Positions 36,327 through 48,300 of a stretch of DNA of 64,000 bases are shown here, piece by piece. Where the stretch lies: positions 20,007,820 through 20,071,819 of the forward strand of contig OY727096.1 in the NCBI GenBank assembly GCA_963402885.1, in the 5' to 3' direction. The translations under genes were made by a program, and so were the position numbers. Numbering within the stretch: position 1 is the first letter of the stretch; each line of letters opens with the position of its first letter. The stretch is from Antedon bifida (taxonomy: Eukaryota; Echinodermata; Crinoidea; Comatulida; Antedonidae). The notes beneath the pieces are model-generated. The model did not search any database, was not told the DNA's origin, and saw only the letters and a list, made by a program, of their open reading frames with translations.

Positions 36327-36366
36327 ATGGCATCGAATAAAGATCCACTGCTCACTGAGTTAAAAG
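36327..36366 (+). CDS. RUN-PDZ-PTB gene exon 1
   Basis: ATG in an aaaaaATGG context, encodes MASNKDPLLTELK, phase 1 end at gtatgt. Confidence 0.75.
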
Positions 36367-39300
36367 GTATGTTTTGAAATAAAATGCTAGGCCTGGCTAT
36401 ATGAAGTGTCAAGCGTTATTGCATTCACATACATCGTCATTTGACGCCCTCTCCTCCTGGACTGTTGTCCTGCAGCTAAAGGCGTAGGAGGCTAGGCCTA
36501 TACTTGCAATATGTTATTTTATTTGCCATTAACTTTCATTAAAAATGATAATCATTAATTAATATCAATACTGTATCATTTTTACACTATTGTTTTTACT
36601 AGGCATAATCCTAAAGCTTCGTTCCGAAGACAAGCCAATCAATGATCATCATTTAGAACTCCGAAATCTTTGTGAATGCTTCGAGAAGATTTTTAGAAAA
36701 GGTCTAAAAAGTAAGTATACCAGATGTATGAATAGGTAATGATATTCTGGGCAACCTCCACAATGGACTAGCTACATTTTTCATGAATTCAATGATTTAT
36801 ATCGGTCACATTTGAAGTTTTTGGTTGTGATAAAATTAACTTCTGGTAGGTATTTTTTATAGAAAGCGCCGCTAGAAGCTACGCTTTTTTTAAATCTTAT
36901 CAGTCATAATTAAGTTGAGCTGCTACCCAAGGTACTTAACCAATAAAAATAGATCCCTACAAGGCAATGGTGAGTGAAGAAGATGGTACTCAATAAAGAC
37001 AATAGTGAATAAAGACACTGGATCAAATAAGCAAAGCATGTTCAACTGTGTCCATGTGTTCAAATGCTGGAAGTATATTTTATTTTGAAAACAAAATCAA
37101 ATGTTTGACCGGTACAGTTCACTCTCTCATCCTCGCGTAGAAAGAGATTGTGGATAACCCCATGATAATTATGTATTTAAAGTATTATGAATGTTTTCAT
37201 TTCCAGACCCAGGGTCCTTGTTTGGACTTTACAAGAGAGATTACTGGAGTTGGATAGAATCTCTACCTAATTACACATTCAATGAAAGGTAAAGTTTGGG
37301 TCATATTCAGCCATGCGTCAAAATCATTGTTACCTATGTCATGGTCAACTTTGAATTTAATTCAAGAGGACCATGCACCTTTATTCTGTTGTTTAGTGGC
37401 ACAGAGAACTGGACACATGGTTATATTATATATATAGCGAGTCAAATGGCCGAGCGGTTAAGGCAGGGGCGCCGTTTACCGTACCTAAAGAGCCAACAAC
37501 ATCGGCAAGGGTTCGATGCCGACTCGCTCCTAGTTCTGGTGGTGGAACAAGTCTTCTCGGATAAGGACTATATATAACCTGTGTGCACTTTAAAGAACCC
37601 AGTTCATTATTCGAAAGGAGTAATAAAAAACACAAAATAGCCCTTGTATCAGGGGGATTACCACCTATCTGATAGGACAGTTATTAATTCACTATTGGTA
37701 ATCCTTGGCCACATTGCCTAAAGACATAAAATAAAAAAAATAAAAAATATTCGATGCACGGTCAACCATGCCATTAAAAAATAATAAGTTACATAGCAGA
37801 TTTTGTAGAATAGCACCCAATTCTTTTATTATTAGTACAAAAAGTTAATCTCTAATCCTCTAAGGGTGATGAGTACAAATATTTATAAACATTTATTTAT
37901 CTAACAACATTTTTTTTTTATTGCCAGGCTAAATCCATTATTTTCAATTGCTTTAGAAGAATGTAGAAACTCACAAAAGGTAATACAATAATGATAAACA
38001 AAATAATATAAAACTTTACAAAAGGCTATACATAACATCAAGAATCCGGGACGATTCGGCCCACTTCTGGTGTGACAATTTGGCCAAAACATTCCACTTT
38101 AGACCAAACCATATACATTTTTTGTAGTGTTTATCAAGTTTTTGAAGGTGTTTGTACTACCATTTAATAACATATTTATTGATATTTCAATGTCGATATG
38201 ATAATATAATAAGTTACTAAAAAATGAAATTTTATATGCAATTATTATTTCCAAGCGGTCAACAGAGGGTGTAATTCTGAATTTTTCCATTGTACTGAAG
38301 AACACATTCAAACTTTCCTATTGACTCTCATTTTATGATACTTTTAGGTACGAACAGACCAGGGCAGAGGGAGGCTGTTTATTCGAATTGCACTAACCAA
38401 GAAGATTTTAAGCGTTGCTTTGGAACACCTTGTGTTGAACCCTAAATTGACAGAATACTGGTATAAACCAGAGTTGTCCATTATTGGTAATGAAATCTTT
38501 ATAGGTAAGAAAAAGGGTAGTTAGTATGTACTGTGCAGCTGTCAGTGTCAGTTGTATTGCCATATATCGTTTGATCGGTGGTTAGCATTCCATCTGTACT
38601 TTCATTGTTTACATACCTGGCAAGTATTATCCATCAAGGTATTATAGATTTGGCTAGAGGACGGACTCCATTGTTATAGCAGTTCAAAAAATGATTCTTC
38701 ATGGAGAGGGAACCAACAAGATGGTGGCTGCAATTGAACTTTCGATATGCCCATACGCAGTCACGCACTACTACGCCAGTGTTGATTGTATCAGTGTGAT
38801 AAATATTCTGTACATTCTCACATACGATACGCAACGCATCTCATTGAGCGCATAAATGTGAATGCATTCTACATGATCCTCGTATACAAAAAATTCTATC
38901 ACCAAGAAATTATTCATTCCATTGCGATAACAATATATTTTATTTTACAAAAAAACTGTGCTTTAACAGCAATATGTGTTATATGTGGTCTCTGATTTAT
39001 AATTTTAGATTATTATTTTATATACTAAATAATATTTTTTAACAGATTTACAGCCACCATCTTGTTGGTTTCCCCTCCAGTCAGAGGTATGCCCTCTAGC
39101 CTTCGTCTAATATTATCTCTATGGTATTATGCACTCCATCACTACATTTTCTGCTGTACTATTTTGTAATTTTTAGTAGACATTTCTTTATTGTTGTGTT
39201 TTGTTTTTTCCCATAGAATCCTTGATGTCTCTTCTATTCCTTATAACAGAAATAAAGTTTGATTTAAATGTAAAGGTATGATCAACTACATTCTTTAGTA

Positions 39301-42300
39301 TTACAAAAATATAAACTTTTTATTCCATTAATCCACTGCATCCATGTTGAATCAATGTTGAAGACATGAGTGTTTAGATTGTGTAAAACCAGCATTGTGT
39401 TGGACAACATTCTTTTGTGGTGTAAACTACCACTTTTATTCGTTCATCATATTACAAATACACATTCTAAAATTTGGCAAAAAGGTGAATCCACAATAGA
39501 ACCATTTAATAGAACTTTGACTGAACTAATACTGAACAACATGTGACACAAAATTAAGATATCAGATAGTAACAATACAATCAGGTGTATTACAATGCTT
39601 TATATTTATTTTAGACATTTAAATATCTGTAACATTTTCAGAATGCTAGTTTTTTGGATGAGACATGGATGATGGGGGTGATGAAGCAATTTGAGTTGGT
39701 ACCATGTAAGGATCTGGGTGTGTATGTGAAACACATCAGCAATAAAGCAGTGGTCGCTAGTGTGGAGGCAGGAAGCGTAGCAGAGGAAAATGTAAGAAAT
39801 GTCTTCATTTAGGTATATTTATTGGTCACTTGGCTTGGGGTTGGCTGTAGTTTTAATATATGTACTTTATATATATAAATCCAAAGGCAAATTACTGAAA
39901 ATAATGACAATGCTGTGAGTATAAGTGACTGGATATCAATGGAGATACAAAATAAAATAAGCAAAAAGCTACATCAAAACAGCCAGAAACAGCAGAGCTT
40001 TCGGGCAACACTAGCCCTTCATCAGTGCATGTGTATATGTATATATATATACGAATATAAGATAACTAGATATATATACATAGCACGTTCGTTGTACCCA
40101 TAATCAGTGTACCATGTCCTACAAAGCTGGCTCAACCTATATATTGTGCCAGTGCTTGCGGTACATTTCATTTCGAAACCTGAGCTGCACTGACGAGATC
40201 TACTAAGATCGAAACAGTACTGTCTGCAGATTGGATATATATACGATACATATATTTTTCCCCTCATTCATTTCACAATTTTCCCCTTAATGTGAGTGTC
40301 CCATGAACAGAGGTGTCCCAAAAGAGGAGTTATACTATACATTTTTTCTATCATGGGACTTGAAAATTGCAGTACGAAACCATAGCACTTAGTGCTGAAG
40401 TTAGATTTTTTATCTTTTCAGAATAAAATTGAAGTTGGTGATGTTGTTGATGAACTGTTTGGAGAAAATCTTCATGGCGTCTCAAAAGGAAAGGTAACAA
40501 ACACAGTATTTTCTTTTTTATTTCAGGTCTTGTGCTATGGTAGGTTTAATTGCTTAGTATCTCTGCATGCCACTAGTACAATAATAACTATTCTAATTTA
40601 TATATTTTTATATAGATTCCTCGTCTAATAAAAGACCATGAAGGTTGGCCTATATATATAACAGTTGTTAAGGTTAGTAAACAGTCAAAATATTGTAGAA
40701 GCAATGTTAACTAAAATGTTTTGTTATTTTTTTGAAAAAAATTGTAGACCATATAACTACTGCAGTAGAATATATTATAAGAGGATATATAGTAAACTGT
40801 AATTACTGCAGTAAACTATAATTATTCTATGAGCTTTATCGTTTCCATCCTTCCAAATTTACTGTTGTAGACTATATAATTACTGCAGTAGACTATGTTA
40901 TAACAGGTGTAACTATATAATTACTACATAGTAAACTGTAATTACTGCAGAAAACTATAAATTATTCTATGAGAATTATCATTACCTTTTTTTCCCTTAA
41001 GCTCTGTCTACACTATATTTTGACAACAAAAGTGTGATGTGTCCAAATATGGTAGTGATATGCCCAAATATGGTAGTGATATGACATCATCATGTTCATA
41101 TATGGGCACATCACATTTTTTTGATAGTGTAGACAGAGCTTAAATGTGTAAAATAATTTGTAAGCATTGTTACATTTTTTCAGTGTTACATGAAAAATGG
41201 CAGAGTATATCCACCTATCTATGAACGCCTGCGCTATGTTAAAGACGAGATGCCCGAATTTGACATGCCTCGTGACCGTAACCTAGGACCAAGTAATCCT
41301 GAATCCATAGGGAATGGGGCTCAGCAACCAGAACTTGCAAGTGATGGAAGGTAGAATCAATTATATAAATATTTCTTTATATTTTATCTTTAAAAACAAT
41401 TTATTCAATATAAAAATACAAATAAGACAATATAGAAATTTGAATATGATAAATAGTTTGAAAAAAAATTTACAGTTTCAATAGCAAATCAATTAATTAC
41501 TGTGTTGATCAAGTTATGCAATATCATTGAAAAATTATCGAATTCTATGTAAGATATAAATAATTAATTCATTAATGTTATGAAAATTAGAGTAGAAAAT
41601 TGCAAACGAACAATCATAAAAAAGAGGGTGTTTTTATCACAGTTTTATAACTCACATTTCTACAGATATTGATTTAGTGTTATTGTGTAAATTAAAGGTA
41701 ACATGAACATTAACAATTAATCATTTAAGTCATTTAATTATTTAAATCTGAAAAGTAAAAAACTCATAGTTTAGACCTCCCATTTCAAGATGCATAGCTT
41801 TTGTGTTTGATCGTAATAATCTGACTTGAGTCTGATAATTGTTTCATCGGAAAAACACAGACAACCCAAGGGACTTGGAAAAGATCTTACAATCTGCAAT
41901 GTGAAAGTATCTTTACAATCTGCTATGTTAATGCTTTTTATTCATTAATAGCGTTCATTTGAGGACAAAGACTCTTGGCCTTGTTGAATCTTGGATGAAA
42001 CCATTGTCATATGAGCAATATATCAGTATATCTGGTGGTTGACTGCAAATGATTCCAATATGTAGTAGGACATTGAAATCAATACTGCATATTACCTAGT
42101 ATAATCCCAGTAGAAAAGAAAGAAAAAAATACATGATTATAAAAAACATTTATTAACAGTTTCAAATATTGTTGTCTTTCTTGCAGCACCATATATAGAC
42201 TGAAATATGTTGGCAACATTAACGTAGGAGAAGTAAGCAAAAATGTTATTTGCATTTAGTACCACAAAAACATCCTCTGCAATCTAGGAGTTATTGAGCA

Positions 42301-45300
42301 TCACTGCAAATGTACATGCCTTGCGTAGCATAAACAATTTCAAAAGGGTGTTAAAGATCTAGGTAGCTAATCGGATTCGAACCATACCATGAATCTAATG
42401 GTAGGATGTCTGCATATCAAGCAGAAGATTCCATGTTCGAATCTCGGTTGGGGCCACTTCCCATTATCACAGATTTTCTCATTGTCAATCTTTGTAAATA
42501 AATTAATTGGTTTGGAATTTCTTATATACCTGTCACATTTATTTTGTGGTTAAGATTTGTTATCTAATACCCTTTTAACATCTGCATACATTTTTACAAC
42601 TTGTAACAAATTGTAACCAGGTTTGATCTCTCAATTTATTACACGTTTTCACACATGCATACGCGAACTGTGAGAAATCTTGGGAGAAAGCATAGTTGCG
42701 TGCTATTTAATTATTATGATTGATCTGTTTAATACCAGCACAATACCCGTGCGCACACAGTAAGAACTTGGGACATCTTGGAAAAAATAGGCCTCTCATC
42801 AGTGAGATTTCACAAGGGACCCTTTTTCACAAAATTGTCTTCACACTATTGAAAACCTGGTTACAACTTGTTACTTTTTGCTGGTGTGAAAAATTGTATA
42901 AGGCTATCTACCTACCAACCATACAGTAGAACAACATTTCAGAATTGTCTTCAAAAATGCCATAGTTAGTTTGAATGAATTGATTTATTGTTTCATAGAT
43001 TGAATTTTTAAACAAACGATCTACTGTAACAACTGATTAATTGCTTTATATTTCAATCCTTTTCAGTCTTTCAGTAATTTATAATCTAAAAGATCACTTG
43101 ATTGATCAGTACGTATCTTCTATTTACAGGATGGTGGAACTTATATTATAGAAAGTGCAATTAATAAAGTTATGAAACTTAATGGAACAGATGAAGATAA
43201 TTTCAAGGTAACATACTGTCTCTATTATTACTTGATTTATGGCGAATACCTACAACAAACTTCTTATATTTACAAAAGTACTTTGACTGGAACATCCATT
43301 TTATTTAGTTCTTTATTAGAAATAGTGGTAAGGTAATATTACAAGCATTGGTTAGACTTGCTTAGGCTAAACAGGCATTGTATTTATAGTATGAACAATC
43401 ACTAAAGCTCTGTCTACACAATCAAACTTTATGTGACAAAAAAATGTGATGTGCCCATATATGGACATGATGATGATGTCATATCACTACCATATTTAAG
43501 CATATCACTGCTATGTTTGGGCACATCACAATTTGTTGTCACATAAAGTTTGATTGTGTAGACAGAGCTTAACAGGATTTGAACCAAGGACCTTGGGATT
43601 GGTAAGCAAATATGTCAACCAGCAAGAGACACAACAGATCATTTGTTTCTGGCTATCTACAACGCATGTGTGTGTTAATTTGCATGTTCTGTGACTGTCT
43701 TTTAGCCTGTCTGTCTTCACCTTGGCGAAACAAAAGTTTCAATAAAATCACCTGACAATGATGATGTCATTTTTCAACATTCCTATCCTGAAATTTCTTC
43801 ATGTGGTCGAAGATTGGACGCTGTTAACTACTTGGCTTATGTAGCTGGGTAAGCTTGCTATTTTTGTGTTTATTTCTACCACACCTAACAGCCACAGCAT
43901 GGCTTATGCACATGCTTCCTGCATGTCTTGAGGCCTAGGTTGTGGCTCTTTCTTTTTGGCCATAAAACACATATGCTCTATGTACCAGTGAGCCCTCTTG
44001 TTTTTCGACAACCAAATTTTGTGAATAACATAATTATACTTTACAAAAATAAAACTAGCCTGGTGCAAATTTTTTAAGGTACTGTAATCATCATTTATCA
44101 TTTTGTTTTTCAGTGATACAACTTGTACAATTTCAAAGAATTTCATTTGTTATGTTTTTTATGCAAATGCTGAAGCTGAGGTAAGTATTATTATGCATAC
44201 ATTTGATAATCATTTTGACAGCAAAATCATGATACCAGCTTTTCATTGCAACTGTATTTTCGGGTTGCAGCTAAATTTGACCCCAAAACGGGGATACTCG
44301 CTTTTTTTAAACTGCTACTTTCATTCACAGCCTCATTTAAAACTAGAACCGTGATACCGGCTGTTATGTACGTTGCTACTCACGGTTGCAGCCTTATTTG
44401 ACCCCAAAAATCTGCAATAAAATTTATTGTGGTGTAAAAGTTACAACTCCACTCCCAAAGACTTGTAATAAGACTTTGTTTATGTAGAGCATCTTGTGTA
44501 TATGTTTGTCTTTTGAAAAGAAAAAAAAAAAAATGATCAGCAATTGCTGGATGGATCACCCTCAATAAATATGGTACAAAAAAAAAAAAAAAAGTAAAAG
44601 GTGCATAACAAACTCACAGAGCTTCAAGTTCAATCTAATTAACATTTTTTTCTGTTTTTGTGTGAACCACCATTAAACATGCCAAAGGAAGAATATACAT
44701 TTTAATATATATTATTATAATCTACCTATGAGTGCGAACCAGGTTTCACACGTGTGAAAGTAACACTATAAAGTCTGTAAATCTATCATGTGATTTTTGT
44801 TGGTGTGAACAGGACACTATAATGTGTAGCTGTTTATATTGCATAATTTTTGCATTAAATAAATGGGTAGTAGCTTGAACATTGTGTAGCGAAGTGATTA
44901 ATGTTTTAACTGTTGATTTGGCCTTGAGATTCACAATAAACTTCACAATTTGTCATTATAATAAATTGAAATATTGTTGTTGGAATAGTTCACGTTTAAA
45001 TTAATATTACTATTACTATTTAAAATTTAATCTAGTAGAGACAAATTTGCATAAGTAGCAAATGTTACCATCGATTTTCAGACTGTTTGTAATGCTGTAG
45101 AATATCAGGTGGATATTGAAACATGTCTGCTGGATAGCAGAGTCTACCAATGAGACAAATGTCTGCAGATGCTTCTCTCCATTTTATAAAATTCTAATTT
45201 ACTTGCTTCTCTTGATTTGTATGGATAAATGGGGCTAGAGGGGATTGGAAGAATGGGGAAGAGGAGGGGTGTAAGCTGAGAGGAGGGGTGTGAACTGAGA

Positions 45301-48300
45301 GGAGGGGTGTAAGCTGAGAGGAAGGGTGTAAACTGAGAGGAGGGGTGTAAGCTGAGAGGATGTGGCCAGGGTGTGCTTCCCCTTTTGACAGTTGAAATGA
45401 AATGATGAATTCATATTTAATTAAATATTAATTTTTTTTTCACTAATAATATTAAATGTTAATGCTCCCTTGTTTAAAATAACCTGGATTTGCACCTGAA
45501 GGCAATCTCAAGTTTAACACTTTTAAGGTCATGCACCACCCAGGAGTGCAAATTGCTACCATTTTAAAATAGAGTAGTAAAAAAGTATATGCCAAATTAC
45601 TTTAAACATATAATTGTAATATGTGTTCCTTATATTCCAATGCATTTGATAAAACTACACAAATTGTAATTTTTTAGAAAACTAAAAATACCTGTTATAA
45701 CAATTGTCGAACAAACCAAGCTTTTTTTTTATCAGTGGTAATGCCCTCAGTGAAAAATGAACATTGGAAATTACCGAATCGGAAAATAAATAATGGATTA
45801 ATGGAAGGTCTTACAAATTACTATGTTCCCAAATTAACTGAAGTAGATCATTTTTACTAGCAAGGGAAGAATCTGGTGTACATATGACAATAATACTGAT
45901 AAATGAATGCCATAAATAAATTGTAGATTATTAGTAATATCTGTAAATTGTCAGAAACAGCCCATGTATTATTGATATTAGAATGACTTGGGAGGGGAAA
46001 GAAAAACAGTACAATAATTAATATTGTATTAATAATCGTACTCATGTGTAGTTTTTATGCACCGATATCCATCAATACACAGATGTGTATGGCACAGTAG
46101 TAAGCCCTTTAAGGCAGGCCTGCAAATTAACCTTTTATTATAGTTGGCTGACAGGATAATTTGTTATATATAATAAGTGAAAAGTTCAGGCTGCTTATGT
46201 GGAATGAATAGATATATAGATAGAAACGTTACTGATTACCAGGTATTTTGGTCATTTTCTAGCCTTGCTACAGGCTTGTGGCAGATAATAACAAACCCTA
46301 AGACAATGTCCTCCACTTTGTTAGGTACTACAGTACTTTCTTACTGTATTACAGTACTCCTATATTGGTGTTCAATATCCGAATGTACGACGACAATGAG
46401 TTATTACTTCATTCAGACATTAACCTAACAATGATATCCTGCAGTACATATATATTTAGAGAGTTACTTACCCACTATTACTGTGTTGTGAGAGCATGTG
46501 TTTTGTCCATCATCTTCTGATTTGACTCCGTAACTATTATATATATCACTATCATTCTTTCTTCTATGTACATGTACAGAATATGCAAACTTTCTTGTTA
46601 AGTTAAAAAAACAACGTAGTATTTGGTAATAGTAACAATACGTCCTGCTTGCTTGCGAGAGCGAGATAAAGAAAAAAGGTTTTCTAAGAATGCTAAACGT
46701 AACACCTGCTAATTGATATGCAAATAGTACAATTGCCTCTACACATATACCAATCCTCTCGTACCAGCAGTGAACAATGGGAACACATCTAAAACATATA
46801 TTATTCTGTTATGCATTACATACACAGTGCCATCACAGTTGTATTTGGTGCCGTGCTCTTGTGTCCATAGAACCAATGTTTTTACATCCCATCCGAAGGA
46901 TGAAACACTAAGAACGTAGTAAGCACACAAACAGATCTTGAACTCGTAGGAGTTCTTTAATGTAATGTAGGATGCTTTGGTGATTGATTCTCCAAGACCC
47001 GAAGGCTTTTCTTATTCTACATTCAAATATATTAGTTTTCTTATAATAAGAGTCAAATGACCCTCATTGATAAATGTTCTTTTTCAGTTGTGTATGTTGA
47101 AACAATAACATGTGTATTTTGTCAAAATGTAATGATTGTGTTTACATATTGGATAATTAAAAAGAAACTGTTGATTCTATAGTAGAATATAATATATTTC
47201 ATTTCTTTTTATTTCTCTTTACTAATAACTTAAATATAGTGGAGAAGCCTAAATGAAATTATACAGTAGCTTGTAAAATGAATAGGCTCCAGTATCCTAC
47301 AATTTGTTATTATTATTTTATTAATGCATTTTCCATAAAAACCAATAGTTCCCTATTGTCACATGACATAACAGTGCCGTGCCACCAGTACGTTTGTAAA
47401 GTTTCAACCTGACCTCCTCCTCCCTGTGACTTTTTTACGACCACCGTGTCACTTTAATATCGTGGCTACGGCACTGCTTGATTGCATTGCACTACACAAT
47501 TCTATTCAGTTTTTTTTTATGAATATCCTTTACCAACCAGCTCCACTATCTAAACCTCATAACAGTACTTAGTTTAGAGAAAGCACACGTTTTGATCTCA
47601 TCCTTTCATAAATTAAATGAAATGAAATGGCTGAAATACAAAAAAAAAGTATTTAAATTGGAGACTGATGAGGAAAGGGAATATAATTATGATTGGTAGC
47701 TACTATCCTGTCTTTGTTGACGATAGGTAAAATTGGGTTAAACTAGATTAAAGTCACTCGGGATACTTTAAAATGTGAGATAATCAAAAAATATATCCTT
47801 ACTTAAATATCAGAGGCATTAAATAACCTTGCTAACCAATTATCTCGCGTATCCAATGTTCTAAGTTAACCTTTGCCAGGCTAAATTTATGGATCGTTTT
47901 GATCTTTTCTACAGCATGTGTCTGCAAATGCAAAGCTGGATGGGTAGTTAAGTTTCTGGACAATCATACTGACTTCACCAAACTGAATAATCAAAATATT
48001 ATTATTATTATCTGACAGCCCTGTTCAGAGGACACCCCTATTAAGGGGACTCTTTCCTGTGAAATGAACAAAGGGAAATAAATATATACTACTTCTAAAT
48101 TCCAAAGGTGTCCCACTGGTGTCGGGCTGCTGTTCTCAAGGTGTACCACTGGTGTCGGGCTGCTGTACTTTTATGGTGTCCCCCTGGTGTCGGGCTGCTG
48201 TCCTCAAGGTGTCCCACTGGTGTCGGGCTGCTGTACTTTTATGGTGTCCCACTGGTGTCGGGCTGCTGTCCTCAAGGTGTCCCACTGGTGTCAGGCTGCT

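Noticed and set aside
37437-37527. Possible tRNA gene (Leu/Ser type)
   Set aside because: The anticodon stem does not pair and the T loop is too long. It is followed by a SINE body and an A-rich tail.
39046-39086. Exon-like segment in the RUN-PDZ-PTB gene
   Set aside because: Including it shifts exon 6 into a stop. Without it exon 5 joins exon 6 in phase and gives a good RUN domain end. It sits in the arm of a fold-back element.
42391-42455. Possible tRNA gene with loop atatcaa
   Set aside because: The acceptor stem is lost, the implied anticodon AUC is odd for animals, and a related repeat lies at 54706. SINE head.
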